This document shows, piece by piece, positions 52,087-60,954 of a stretch of 64,000 nucleotides of DNA (position 1 is the first letter of the stretch; every line of letters starts with the position of its first letter). The notes below the pieces were generated by a model, which was not told the origin of the DNA, did no database searches, and saw nothing but the letters and a program-made list of their open reading frames with translations. The stretch is from Paracoccus pantotrophus (lineage in GTDB: Bacteria; Pseudomonadota; Alphaproteobacteria; Rhodobacterales; Rhodobacteraceae): assembly GCF_008824185.1 (NCBI RefSeq), contig NZ_CP044425.1:186001-250000 (forward strand), written 5' to 3'. Both the position numbers and the translations under genes were made by a program.

Positions 52087-52098
52087 TTGTCGACGTTG
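52084..52098. promoter_or_regulatory. Possible GntR autoregulatory site
   Basis: TTGTCGAC within AAGTTGTCGACGTTG, about 30 bp before the gntR start, shares the TTGTCGAC core with the perfect palindrome downstream of the gene. Confidence 0.4.
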
Positions 52099-52125
52099 CT
52101 TGACGGCATTTTCAGGAGTTGCGCC

Positions 52126-52824
52126 ATGGCCGAGACAGAGACCTTTCCCGAGCGCAGGCGCGGATCGGGCGTCAAGCTGGTCTATGACTCGCTGCGCGAC
52201 GAAATCCTGGATCTGGTCCTGCCGCCGGGCAGCCCCATCGACGAAGTGCAGCTGGCCGAACGCTTCGGCATGTCCCGGACGCCGATCCGCGAGGCCCTGG
52301 TGCGGCTGGCGGGCGAGGGGCTGGTCGAGACGCTGCCGAACCGCTCGACCATGGTCGCCAATATCGACTTTCTCAACATGCACACGTTCTTCGACGCCCT
52401 GACGCTGATGTATCGCGTGACCACCAGGTTGGCGGCAAGCCATCACCAGCCCGCCGATCTGGAAATCATCCGCGAGCATCAGGCCAGGTTCACCGCCGCG
52501 GTCGAGGCGCAGGACGCGCTGGCGATGATCGCCTCCAATCGCGACCTGCATGCGGCCATCGCCGAGGCCGGCCGCAATCCCTATTACACCGGCCTGTTCC
52601 TGCGCCTCCTGGACGAAGGGCGCCGGCTTTTGCGACTGTATTACCAGTCGTTCAACGACCGCCTGCCGCGCGAATATGTCGATGAGCACGAAGCGATGAT
52701 CGCGGCGATCGCGGCACGGGATGTCGAGCTGTGCGACCGGCTGGCAAAGGCGCATGCGGACCAGATCGTCCGCCAGATCCAGCAGTTCCTGGCCCGCGAC
52801 CAGCGACAATCCTTGCCGCTGTAG
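52126..52824 (+). CDS. GntR-family (FadR/FCD) transcriptional regulator
   Basis: 232 aa from ATG 52126 with CAGGAG upstream. The winged HTH is 'SLRDEILDLVLPPGSPIDEVQLAERFGMSRTPIREALVRLAGEGLVETLPNRSTMVA'. The FCD domain follows, with 'RDLHAAIAEAGRNPYYTGLFLRLLDEGRRLLRLYY' and 'DEHEAMIAAIAARD', giving the Asp-x-His...His metal/ligand site. It probably controls the adjacent hydroxyproline genes. Ligand likely hydroxyproline or an intermediate; inferred from context. Confidence 0.92.
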   Translation: MAETETFPERRRGSGVKLVYDSLRDEILDLVLPPGSPIDEVQLAERFGMSRTPIREALVRLAGEGLVETLPNRSTMVANIDFLNMHTFFDALTLMYRVTTRLAASHHQPADLEIIREHQARFTAAVEAQDALAMIASNRDLHAAIAEAGRNPYYTGLFLRLLDEGRRLLRLYYQSFNDRLPREYVDEHEAMIAAIAARDVELCDRLAKAHADQIVRQIQQFLARDQRQSLPL

Positions 52825-52839
52825 GCGCCACGTCGATTC

Positions 52840-52871
52840 TTTGTCGACAAATAAAATGCAAAGACTAAAAT
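52840..52871 (+). promoter_or_regulatory. GntR-type operator and promoter before DapA-like gene
   Basis: TTTGTCGACAAA (52840-52851) is a perfect 12-bp palindrome. TTGTCG inside it could act as a -35 for TAAAAT (52866-52871), although the 19-bp spacing is long. Binding there would block the promoter. Confidence 0.55.
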
Positions 52872-52926
52872 GGTGGTTGAGAGAATCAGCCATCCCGCCC
52901 CTGCGCGACAGAAGGAGCCATCATCG

Positions 52927-53889
52927 ATGAACACCCAGATCTTCACCGGCGTCATTCCCGCCCTGATGACACCCTGCACCGCCGACCGCCGGCCCGATTA
53001 CGACGCCCTGGTGCGCAAGGGGCAGGAACTGATCGCGGCGGGAATGTCGGCGGTGGTCTATTGTGGCTCGATGGGCGACTGGCCGCTTCTGACCGATGCG
53101 CAGCGGATGGAGGGGGTGGAACGGCTGGTCAAGGCCGGGCTGCCGGTGATCGTGGGAACGGGGGCGGTGAACTCGGCCCTGGCCGTGGCCCATGCCGCCC
53201 ATGCGCAGAAGGTCGGCGCGGCAGGGCTGATGGTCATTCCCCGGGTGCTGTCGCGTGGTGCCTCGGCCACGGCGCAGCGCCACCATTTCAAGGCGATCCT
53301 GGCGGCTGCGCCCGACCTGCCCGCGGTGATCTACAACAGCCCCTATTACGGGTTCGAGACCAAGGCGGACCTGTTCTTCGCGCTGCGTGCCGAGCATCCG
53401 AACCTTGTCGGCTTCAAGGAATTCGGCGGCGCCAAGGCGATGAGCTATGCCGCCGAGCACATCACCAGCGCCGATGAAAGCGTGATCCTGATGGCCGGGG
53501 TCGATACCGGCGTCTATCACGGCTACGTCAAATGCGGCGCCACCGGCACGATCACCGGCATCGGCAATGTCATCCCCAAGGAAATCCTGCATTTCGTCGC
53601 GCTGTCGAAGGCGGCGGCCGCCGGTGATGTGGACGCGCGGCAGCGCGCGCAGGAACTGGGCGAGGCGCTGGAGGTGCTGTCCTCCTGGGACGAGGGGACC
53701 GACCTGGTGCTGTATTACAAGCACATGATGGTCCTGCAGGGCGAGGCGGAATACCGCCTGCACTTCAATGAAACCGACGAGCTGACCCCCAGCCAGCGGG
53801 TCTGGGCCGAAAAGCAGTTCGACCAGTTCAAGACCTGGTATGCGGAATGGAGCAAGCAGCCGGGCGCGGTGCAGAAATACGCCGCCTGA
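52927..53889 (+). CDS. DapA-family lyase, probable 1-pyrroline-4-hydroxy-2-carboxylate deaminase
   Basis: 320 aa from ATG 52927 with AAGGAG upstream; the longer frame starting at 52870 lacks a site and would overlap the operator. Schiff-base Lys164 (VGFKEFGG) and Tyr136 (AVIYNSPYYGF) are present, with 'YCGSMGDWPLLTDAQRMEGVERLV'. It differs markedly from the paralogue at 25652, so the two may be of separate origin. Context: hydroxyproline cluster regulated by GntR. Followed by a strong terminator. Confidence 0.85.
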   Translation: MNTQIFTGVIPALMTPCTADRRPDYDALVRKGQELIAAGMSAVVYCGSMGDWPLLTDAQRMEGVERLVKAGLPVIVGTGAVNSALAVAHAAHAQKVGAAGLMVIPRVLSRGASATAQRHHFKAILAAAPDLPAVIYNSPYYGFETKADLFFALRAEHPNLVGFKEFGGAKAMSYAAEHITSADESVILMAGVDTGVYHGYVKCGATGTITGIGNVIPKEILHFVALSKAAAAGDVDARQRAQELGEALEVLSSWDEGTDLVLYYKHMMVLQGEAEYRLHFNETDELTPSQRVWAEKQFDQFKTWYAEWSKQPGAVQKYAA

Positions 53890-53902
53890 CCGCCGCGGCC
53901 CG

Positions 53903-53931
53903 AGGCCCTTCCGGTAGCGGAAGGGCCTTTT
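53903..53931 (+). terminator. Rho-independent terminator after DapA-like gene
   Basis: AGGCCCTTCCG / CGGAAGGGCCT, an 11-bp perfect stem with a GTAG loop, followed by TTTTCC. The best terminator in the window. It separates the DapA-like gene from the convergent imine reductase. Confidence 0.9.
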
Positions 53932-53940
53932 CCTTTCGCC

Positions 53941-54972
53941 TCAGGCGACCGCGTCTAGGCCCAGTTCGAGCAGGCGGTCAAGCTGCGCGACCTCTGCCCC
54001 GGTCAGGGCGATCCCCTCTGCCAGCGCCTTTTGCCGCGCGGCGAACCGGCGTTGCGAGGGCAGGCGGGCGCCCTGGCCCTGGATCGCCGCGAACAGCAGC
54101 TCGGCCCGCGCGAACGGATCGCCTTCGCGGCCGGCCGCGAATTTCTCGGGCGACAGGGCCAGGATCAGCTCTCCGTGAAAGGGTGCAAGCGTCGTGGTGC
54201 CCAGGAAATCCAGAACCTCGGGGCTGGTCAGATCGCCGATCATGACGCCCGCGAGCAGTTCGATCATCGTGCCGATGGCCGATCCCTTGTGCCCGCCAAA
54301 GGGCAGCATGGCGCCGGCCAGCGCCGCCTCGGGATCGGTGGTGGGCTGGCCCGATGCGTCCATCGCCCAGCCCTCGGGCAAGGGCTTGCCGGCGCGCCGG
54401 TGCAGTTCGATCTCGCCCCGGGCCGCGACCGAGGTCGCGAAGTCGAAGACATAGGGCTCGCGCCCCTGCCGCGGCCAGCCGAAGGCGAAGGGATTGGTGC
54501 CCAGCAGGGGCCGCGTGCCGCCGGCCGGCGCCACGGTCGCATAGCTGGGGCACATCACCATCGCGGCAAGGCCGTGATCCGCGACCGCCTCGATCTCGGG
54601 CCACAGGGCGGCGAAATGGGTACAGTCATTGATCACCAGCGCCGCCAGTCCCAATTGCTTCGCACGATCCGCCAGGACGGGCAGGCCAAGCTCGAAGGCG
54701 GGGTTGGAGAAGCCACCCTGCGCGTTGACCCGCACGACGGCCCCGTCGCTGCCCGGATCGAGTTCCGGCTTGGCCGTGCCTTGGACCTTGCCGGCCTTCA
54801 GCGTGCGCAGGACGCCTTCGATCCGATAGATGCCATGCGACTTGCACCCGTCCCGCTCTCCGGCCGCGATCACGCGCGAAAGCGAGGCAGCCTGGACCGT
54901 GTTCATCCCGGCCTGCCGGAAAATCCTTTCGATGCGCTCCCGCAGGGCCTCGAAGGTCAGTGTCTGTTCCAT
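53941..54972 (-). CDS. Ldh-family imine reductase (pyrroline-2-carboxylate reductase-like)
   Basis: 343 aa from ATG 54972 with GAGAGGAAAATC upstream; a GTG at 54990 would add six residues. 'ERDGCKSHGIYRIEGVLRTLKAGKV', 'DCTHFAALWPEIEAVADHGLAAMVM', 'LLGTNPFAFGWP', 'VFDFATSVAARGEIELHRRAGKPLPEGWAMD' and 'LPFGGHKGSAIGTMIELLAGVMIG' are family motifs. It is more complete than the paralogue at 29053. It probably reduces cyclic imino acids to proline-type amino acids. Divergent from the semialdehyde dehydrogenase. Confidence 0.87.
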   Translation of the reverse strand: MEQTLTFEALRERIERIFRQAGMNTVQAASLSRVIAAGERDGCKSHGIYRIEGVLRTLKAGKVQGTAKPELDPGSDGAVVRVNAQGGFSNPAFELGLPVLADRAKQLGLAALVINDCTHFAALWPEIEAVADHGLAAMVMCPSYATVAPAGGTRPLLGTNPFAFGWPRQGREPYVFDFATSVAARGEIELHRRAGKPLPEGWAMDASGQPTTDPEAALAGAMLPFGGHKGSAIGTMIELLAGVMIGDLTSPEVLDFLGTTTLAPFHGELILALSPEKFAAGREGDPFARAELLFAAIQGQGARLPSQRRFAARQKALAEGIALTGAEVAQLDRLLELGLDAVA

Positions 54973-55006
54973 GATTTTCCTCTCTGGCACGGCGGTTCAT
55001 CCGCGA

Positions 55007-55034
55007 TTGACTTCTTGCATACATGTAATATACA
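55007..55034 (+). promoter_or_regulatory. Promoter of KGSA dehydrogenase gene with palindrome in spacer
   Basis: TTGACT (55007-55012), 16 bp and TATACA (55029-55034). The spacer holds TACATGTA (55020-55027), a perfect palindrome likely bound by the GntR regulator. The divergent reductase promoter must lie in the same 133 bp. Confidence 0.6.
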
Positions 55035-55105
55035 AAAATTCAAAGGCGGTTGAGGCCCATCCGGGACCGGGCCCCTGCCGGTGATTTTGAAAGGAAGGAT
55101 CGGCG

Positions 55106-56620
55106 ATGGTCTTCACCCCCCACGGCAAGCACCTGATCGGTGGCGACTGGGTCGCCGGCGAGCAGCGTTTCGCCAGCGCCCCGGCGCATGGCCCCTCGCA
55201 TGCGTTTTCGGCCGGCACGGTCACACTGGTGAACCGGGCCTGCGAGGCGGCCGAGGATGCCTTCTGGTCCTTCGGCCAGGCCCCGCGCGAGGAACGGGCG
55301 GCGCTGCTGGAGGCCATCGCCGACGAGATCGAGGCCCGCGCCGAGGCGATCACCGAGATCGGCTGCCAGGAAACCGGCCTGCCCGAGGCGCGGCTTGAGG
55401 GCGAGCGCGGCCGCACCGTGGGCCAGCTGCGGCTCTTTGCCGCGCATATCCGCAAGGGCGATTACCTCGACCGCCGCCACGACCCGGCGCTGCCCGACCG
55501 CCAGCCGCTGCCGCGGCCCGACATCCGCATGGTGCAGCGGCCCATCGGCCCGGTCGCGGTCTTCGGCGCCTCGAACTTCCCGCTGGCCTTTTCCACGGCG
55601 GGCGGCGACACCGCCGCCGCGCTCGCGGCCGGCTGCCCGGTGGTGGTCAAGGGCCACAGCGCCCATCCCGGCACCGGCGAGATCGTCGCCGAGGCCATCC
55701 ATGCCGCCATCGCAAGGACCGGCACGCATCCGGGCGTCTTCAGCCTGGTGCAGGGCGGCGACCGCAAGGTGGGCGAGGCGCTGGTCCGGCATCCGCTGAT
55801 CAAGGCGGTCGGCTTCACCGGCTCCCTCGCCGGGGGCCGGGCGCTGTTCGACCTCTGCGCCGCGCGCCCCGAGCCGATCCCGTTCTTCGGCGAGCTGGGA
55901 TCCGTGAACCCGATGTTCCTGCTGCCCGCCGCGCTGGCCGCGCGCGCCGAACAGATCGGCAGCGGCTGGGCGGGATCCTTGACCATGGGGGCCGGGCAGT
56001 TCTGCACCAATCCCGGCATCGCGGTGGTCCTGGACGGGGCGGATGCCGACCGCTTCGCCGCGGCCGCCAGGACCGCCTTGGAACAGGTCGGCCCGCAGGT
56101 GATGCTGACCGAGGGCATCGCCCGCGCCTATCGCGACGGCCAGGCGCGCTTCGAGGCGCGCAATGCGGTGACGCCGCTGCTTTCCACCGAAAGCCGGGGC
56201 CGCGAGGCCAGCCCGAACCTCTACGAGACCACGGGCGCGGCCTGGCTGCAGGACCACGCGCTTGGCGAGGAGGTGTTCGGCCCGCTCGGCCTGGTGGTGC
56301 GGGTGCGCGACCTGGAGGAGATGCGGCGCCTGGCGCGCGGCTTCGAGGGGCAGCTGACCGCGACGCTTCACATGGACGAGGCCGACCTGCCGGCGGCGCG
56401 CGGGCTTTTGCCGGTGCTGGAGCGCAAGGCGGGGCGGGTGCTGGTCAACGGCTTCCCGACCGGCGTCGAGGTTTGCGACGCCATGGTCCACGGCGGCCCC
56501 TATCCGGCCAGCACCAATTTCGGCGCCACCTCGGTCGGCACCATGGCCATCCGCCGCTTCCTGCGCCCCGTCAGCTACCAGAACTTCCCAAAAGGGCTGC
56601 TGCCCGAGGAGCTGCAATGA
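55106..56620 (+). CDS. Alpha-ketoglutarate semialdehyde dehydrogenase (2,5-dioxovalerate dehydrogenase)
   Basis: 504 aa. 'HLIGGDWVAGEQRFASAPAHGP', 'FGASNFPLAFSTAGGDTAAALAAGCPVVVKGHSAHPGTGE', 'GFTGSLAGGRALFDLCAARPEPIPFFGELGSVNP' with general base Glu263, and nucleophile Cys300 in GAGQFCTNPG. The replacement of the usual FTGS..VG and ELGGK by these forms is typical of KGSADH. It oxidises alpha-ketoglutarate semialdehyde to alpha-ketoglutarate, the last step of hydroxyproline breakdown. AAGGAAGGATCGGCG precedes the ATG. Confidence 0.93.
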   Translation: MVFTPHGKHLIGGDWVAGEQRFASAPAHGPSHAFSAGTVTLVNRACEAAEDAFWSFGQAPREERAALLEAIADEIEARAEAITEIGCQETGLPEARLEGERGRTVGQLRLFAAHIRKGDYLDRRHDPALPDRQPLPRPDIRMVQRPIGPVAVFGASNFPLAFSTAGGDTAAALAAGCPVVVKGHSAHPGTGEIVAEAIHAAIARTGTHPGVFSLVQGGDRKVGEALVRHPLIKAVGFTGSLAGGRALFDLCAARPEPIPFFGELGSVNPMFLLPAALAARAEQIGSGWAGSLTMGAGQFCTNPGIAVVLDGADADRFAAAARTALEQVGPQVMLTEGIARAYRDGQARFEARNAVTPLLSTESRGREASPNLYETTGAAWLQDHALGEEVFGPLGLVVRVRDLEEMRRLARGFEGQLTATLHMDEADLPAARGLLPVLERKAGRVLVNGFPTGVEVCDAMVHGGPYPASTNFGATSVGTMAIRRFLRPVSYQNFPKGLLPEELQ

Positions 56621-56701
56621 GCCATCCTGTGCTGCCACGACTGTGGAGCGCGACATGATTTATTCCTGGTGTCCAACTCCGCCGCAGAAAACCTCGTTCG
56701 C

Positions 56702-56714
56702 ATACAAGTTGTAT
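56702..56714. promoter_or_regulatory. Palindrome before ABC importer operon (possible GntR site)
   Basis: ATACAAGTTGTAT is a perfect 13-bp palindrome about 90 bp before the binding-protein start, followed by a run of T. It has the ATACAA-N-TTGTAT form of FCD-type GntR operators. Confidence 0.55.
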
Positions 56715-56801
56715 TTTTTGTTTGCTTGGCTGCGATGTCGAGTCGAATATCAGGAATATGGAATCGGCCGGAAAGGCCGGCACGACCAACAAGGGAGAAA
56801 T

Positions 56802-57614
56802 ATGATGAAACTTTCGACGCTTGCGCTCGGCCTCGCGGCGGCTGCCGCCTTTGTCGTCCCCGCCCATGCGGACAAGCTGGATGACATCATCGCCTCGGGT
56901 ACCCTGCGCTGCGCGGTCGTGCTGGATTTCCCGCCCATGGGGATGCGCGACGAAAGCAACACCCCGATCGGCTTCGACGTCGATTATTGCAACGACCTGG
57001 CCGCCGCGCTTGGCGTGAAGGCCGAGATCGTCGAAACGCCCTTTCCCGAGCGGATTCCGGCGCTGATGTCGGGCCGGGTCGATGTCGGCGTCGCCTCGAC
57101 CTCGGACACGCTGGAACGCGCCAAGACGGTCGGCATGTCGATCCCCTATTACGCCTTCGAGAACGCCGTGGTCGCCAACAACAATGTCGAGATGGCCAGC
57201 TGGGAGGACATGAAGGGCAAGACGGTCGGCGCGACCGCCGGCACCTACGAGGCGATCTGGCTGGAAGGCAAGGTGAAGGAATGGGGCGAAGGCACCTTCC
57301 GCCCCTACCAGACCCAGGCGGACGTGTTCCTGGCGCTGAGCCAGGGGCAGCTCGACGCCACCGTCTCGACCGTCGAGGTCGCCAATGCCAATGTGAATTC
57401 GGGCAACTTCCCCGGCATCAAGATCGTCGACAAGGCGCCCATGGTGCCGGACTATGTCTCGCTGTTCACGCTGCGCGAGGAATACGGGCTGATCAACTAT
57501 CTGAACCTGTTCATCAACCAGCAGGTCCGCACCGGCCGCTATGCCGAACTCTACGAGAAATGGATCGGCGAGGGGGAACCGGCCGATCTGTCCATTCAGG
57601 GCGTCTATCGCTGA
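56802..57614 (+). CDS. Polar amino acid ABC importer, periplasmic binding protein
   Basis: 270 aa from ATG 56802 (or 56805) with AAGGGAG upstream. Signal peptide KLSTLALGLAAAAAFVVPAHA. 'DKLDDIIASGTLRCAVVLDFPPMGMRDESNTPIGFDVDYCNDLAAALGVKAEIVETPFPERIPALMSGRVDVGVASTSDTLERAKTV' is the family-3 (HisJ/GlnH) pattern. First gene of a complete importer operon; the ligand is probably hydroxyproline given the neighbours. Confidence 0.93.
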   Translation: MMKLSTLALGLAAAAAFVVPAHADKLDDIIASGTLRCAVVLDFPPMGMRDESNTPIGFDVDYCNDLAAALGVKAEIVETPFPERIPALMSGRVDVGVASTSDTLERAKTVGMSIPYYAFENAVVANNNVEMASWEDMKGKTVGATAGTYEAIWLEGKVKEWGEGTFRPYQTQADVFLALSQGQLDATVSTVEVANANVNSGNFPGIKIVDKAPMVPDYVSLFTLREEYGLINYLNLFINQQVRTGRYAELYEKWIGEGEPADLSIQGVYR

Positions 57615-57626
57615 CACCACAGTCCT

Positions 57627-57655
57627 CGGGGTGGCGCGGTCGCCGCACCGCCCCG
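57627..57655 (+). terminator. Hairpin between binding protein and first permease
   Basis: 13-bp stem CGGGGTGGCGCGG / CCGCACCGCCCCG with a TCG loop, one G-U pair and one mismatch, 12 bp after the stop. It probably attenuates transcription into the permease genes. Confidence 0.5.
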
Positions 57656-57683
57656 TTGCGTTCCGGCACCGGCGGAGACGGCC

Positions 57684-58349
57684 ATGTTCAACTATACCTT
57701 CCAATGGAAGCAGGCGATGGCGCGGCTTCCGCAGATGCTGGATGGCGCCCTTGTCACCATGCAGGTGGCGATCCTGTCGATGGTGCTGGGCATCCTGCTG
57801 GCGATCATCCTGACCATGTTCCGCCTGTCGGGCATCCGCATCCTGTCCGCCGTCGCCAAGACCTGGGTCGAGATCGCGCGCAACACCCCGGCGCTGTTCC
57901 AGATCTACATGGCGCATTTCGGGCTGGGCAGCTTCGGCCTGCATCTGAGCCCGTTCCTGTCGATCCTGCTCGGCATCACCTTCAACAATGCCGGCTACCT
58001 GACCGAGAATTTCCGCGGCGCGCTGAAGGCCATACCCGATACGCAGACCCGCGCCGCCCGGTCGTTGGGCCTGGGGGCGGTGGGGGCGTTCCGTCATGTC
58101 GTGCTGCCGCAGATGCTGCGCATCTCGTTCCTGCCGATGACGAACCAGATGGTCTGGGCGATCCTGATGACCTCGCTGGGCGTCACCGTGGGGATGAATA
58201 CCGACCTTTACGGCGTCACCCAGGATCTGAACGCGCTGACCTTCCGCACGTTCGAACTGTTCGCCCTGGCCGCGGTGATCTTCTATGTCATCACCAAGAT
58301 CGTCACCCTTGGCGCGCGGCTGATCGCCGCCCGGCTGTTCCGGTATTGA
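57684..58349 (+). CDS. Polar amino acid ABC importer permease
   Basis: 221 aa. HisM/GlnP type: 'LPQMLDGALVTMQVAILSMVLGILLAIILTMFRLSG', 'IEIARNTPALFQIYMAHFGL', 'NNAGYLTENFRGALKAIPDTQTRAARSLGLGAVGAFRHVVLPQMLRISFLPMTNQMVW' (EAA loop), five TM segments. Inner membrane; partner of the permease that starts 10 bp downstream. Confidence 0.93.
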   Translation: MFNYTFQWKQAMARLPQMLDGALVTMQVAILSMVLGILLAIILTMFRLSGIRILSAVAKTWVEIARNTPALFQIYMAHFGLGSFGLHLSPFLSILLGITFNNAGYLTENFRGALKAIPDTQTRAARSLGLGAVGAFRHVVLPQMLRISFLPMTNQMVWAILMTSLGVTVGMNTDLYGVTQDLNALTFRTFELFALAAVIFYVITKIVTLGARLIAARLFRY

Positions 58350-58359
58350 GGGCCGTCCG

Positions 58360-59013
58360 ATGTTCGACACCGCACTGACGACCGCCGATTTCGTCTTTCT
58401 GGCCAAGGGCGCCGGCATGACCATCGTGGTCACGATCATCTCGGTGATCGCCGGCACCATCCTGGGCATCGTCTTCGGCGTCATCCGCTATCAGCTGGGC
58501 GCGATCTGGGCCGCGCCGCTGATCTTCGTCCTGGACATCTTCCGCTCCATCCCGCTCTTGATCCAGCTTGTGCTGGCCAATGCCTTTCTGGGCACGATCC
58601 TGCGGCTGAACATGTCGGGCTTTACCGTCGCCTGCATCGTGCTGTCGATGTATACGGCCGCCTATTGCGCCGAGATCGTCAGGGGCGGCATCGAGGCAGT
58701 GCCGGTGACGACGCGGCGCGCGGCGCGCTCGCTCGGCATGAGCTGGGGCCAGGACATGCGCGAGATCGTCCTGCCCTTGGCCACGCGGGTCGCGCTGCCG
58801 TCCTGGATCGGGCTGGCGCTTGGCGTCATGAAGGACTCGGCGCTGGTCTATGTCGTCCAGGTGACCGAGCTTCTGCGCTCGACCCAGATCCTGATCACGC
58901 GGCTTCAGGAACCGCTGCTGCTGTTGATGATCTGCGGCGCCTTCTACTTTGTCATCTCGTTCCCGCTGGCCCGGTTCGGCGGCTATCTGGAGAAACGGTG
59001 GTCCAATGATTGA
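58360..59013 (+). CDS. Polar amino acid ABC importer permease (second)
   Basis: 217 aa. 'GAGMTIVVTIISVIAGTILGIVFGVIRYQ', 'FRSIPLLIQLVLANAFLG', 'CAEIVRGGIEAVPVTTRRAARSLGMSWGQDMREIVLPLATRVALPSWIGLALGVMKDSALVYVVQVTELLR'. It forms a heterodimer with the previous permease. Its last 8 bp overlap the ATPase gene, so translation is coupled. Confidence 0.93.
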   Translation: MFDTALTTADFVFLAKGAGMTIVVTIISVIAGTILGIVFGVIRYQLGAIWAAPLIFVLDIFRSIPLLIQLVLANAFLGTILRLNMSGFTVACIVLSMYTAAYCAEIVRGGIEAVPVTTRRAARSLGMSWGQDMREIVLPLATRVALPSWIGLALGVMKDSALVYVVQVTELLRSTQILITRLQEPLLLLMICGAFYFVISFPLARFGGYLEKRWSND

Positions 59014-59731
59014 GATCGAACATGTCCGCAAATCCTTTGGCCAGCTGGAGGTTCTGAAAGGCATCGACCTGACGGTCAGCAAGGGCGAGGTGGTCACGAT
59101 CATCGGCGGCTCGGGCTCGGGCAAGTCGACGCTTCTGACCTGCATCAACGGGCTGGAGCCAATCGATTCCGGCCGCATCCTGATCGACGGGACCGAGGTC
59201 CACGCGAAATCCACCGATCTCAACAAGCTGCGCCGCAAGGTCGGGATCGTGTTCCAGCAGTGGAACGCTTTTCCGCACCTGACCGTGCTGGAGAACGTCA
59301 CCCTGGCACCGCGCAAGGTGCTGGGCATGTCCCGCACACAGGCCGAGGAGATCGCCGTCCGGCAACTGACCCATGTCGGGCTGGGCGACAAGCTGAAGAC
59401 CTATCCGGGCCGGTTGTCGGGCGGCCAGCAGCAGCGCATGGCGATCGCCCGCGCGCTGGCGATGTCGCCGGAATACATGCTGTTCGACGAGGTGACCTCG
59501 GCGCTGGACCCGCAACTGGTGGGCGAGGTTCTGGACACGCTGAAGATGCTGGCCCAGGAAGGCATGACGATGATCCTGGTCACGCATGAGATGGCCTTTG
59601 CCCGCGACGTGTCGGACCGGGTGGCCTTCTTCCATCAGGGCGTCATGGCCGAGATCGGCCCGCCGCAGCAGATCTTCGGCGACCCGCAGCATCCCGAGAC
59701 GCGCAAGTTCCTGTCGAGCACCCGGCAATGA
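59006..59731 (+). CDS. Polar amino acid ABC importer ATPase
   Basis: 241 aa from ATG 59006. Walker A GGSGSGKST, Q-loop IVFQQWNAFPHLTV, signature LSGGQQQR, Walker B MLFDEVTSALDP (Val after Glu, common in this family), H-loop VTHEMAFARDVSDRVAF. Energises uptake by the two permeases upstream. Its stop overlaps the DadA-like gene start by 4 bp (ATGA). Confidence 0.94.
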   Translation: MIEIEHVRKSFGQLEVLKGIDLTVSKGEVVTIIGGSGSGKSTLLTCINGLEPIDSGRILIDGTEVHAKSTDLNKLRRKVGIVFQQWNAFPHLTVLENVTLAPRKVLGMSRTQAEEIAVRQLTHVGLGDKLKTYPGRLSGGQQQRMAIARALAMSPEYMLFDEVTSALDPQLVGEVLDTLKMLAQEGMTMILVTHEMAFARDVSDRVAFFHQGVMAEIGPPQQIFGDPQHPETRKFLSSTRQ

Positions 59732-60947
59732 CCGGCAAGGTCGTCGTCATCGGCGCGGGCGTCGTCGGCCTGTCCGTCGCGCTGGCGGCGCAGGCGCGGG
59801 GCCTGGCGGTGCAGGTGATCGACCGCGAAGGGCCGGCGGCGGGCGCCTCGGCCGGCAATGCCGGGGCCTTCGCCTTCACCGACATCCTGCCGCTGGCCTC
59901 GCCCCGCATCATGCGGCAGGCGCCGAAATGGCTGCTGGACCCGCTGGGGCCGCTGACCGTGCCGCCTTCCTATGCGCTGCGGATCGCGCCCTGGATGCTG
60001 CGCTTCTGGCGGGCCTGTTCACCTGCACGGGTGCGCGCCTCGACCACCGCGCAGACGGAGCTGATGGACCTGTCCAGGGCCGAGCTGGAACCTTTCCTGG
60101 CCGCGACCGGAACCCTGCCGATGCTGCGCAAGGAGGGAAACCTCCAGGTCTATGAATCGCAGGCCGAGTTCGACGCCTCGCTGCCCGGCTGGCGCGCGCG
60201 AGAAGAGCATGGCATCGCCTTCCGGCACATGACGGCGGATGAGATGGCCGGTGTCCAGCCCGGCCTTGCGCCGCGCTTCACCCATGGCACCTTCACGCCC
60301 GGCTGGTATTCCATCGCCGATCCGCGCGACTACACGCTGGCGCTGGCCGAGCGTTTCCGCGCTGGCGGCGGCGAGATCGTCATCGCCGAGGCGACCGGGC
60401 TGGCCGATGACGGGGTGCTGACCGCCTCGGGCAAGCTGGCCGGCCGGGTCGTTTTGGCGGCGGGGGCGTTCTCGCATCGGCTGGCCCGGACGCTGGGTGT
60501 CCGCATCCCGCTGGAGACCGAGCGCGGCTATAACACCACGCTGCCGGCGGATGCCTTCGACCTGCGCTGCCAGGTCACCTTCGGGGGCATGGCTTCGTCA
60601 TCACGAAACTGTCCTCGGGCATCCGCGTCGGCGGCGCGGTCGAGCTGGGCGGGCTAGACCTGCCCCCGAACTACAAGCGGTCCGAGGCGATGCTGAAAAA
60701 GGCCAGGGCCTTCCTGCCGGGGCTCAGGACCACGGGCGGGCAGCAATGGATGGGCTTCCGCCCGTCATTGCCCGACAGCCTGCCCGCCATCGGCCCCTTG
60801 CCCGGCCATCCGAACGTCATCTGCGCCTTCGGGCACGGCCATCTGGGCCTGACGCAATCAACGGGCACGGCGCGGATCGTGGCCGACCTGCTGGCCGGCG
60901 AGGATCCCGGCATCGATCTGGCACCGTTCTCTCCCGCGCGTTTCTGA
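59728..60947 (+). pseudogene. DadA-like D-amino acid dehydrogenase with a frameshift in a G tract
   Basis: The first frame (from VVVIGAGVVGLSVALAAQARG to LETERGYNTTLP...CQVTFGG) encodes the FAD-binding and substrate domains, but after GGGGG at 60583-60587 it goes out of frame and stops at 60657. In the next frame homology resumes at once as 'HGFVITKLSSGIRVGGAVELGGLDLPPNYKRSEAML...CAFGHGHLGLTQSTG...' to a stop at 60947. Adding one G gives a 406-aa protein, the normal size. It is a disrupted, phase-variable or mis-sequenced D-hydroxyproline dehydrogenase. Confidence 0.85.
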
Positions 60948-60954
60948 GGCGATC

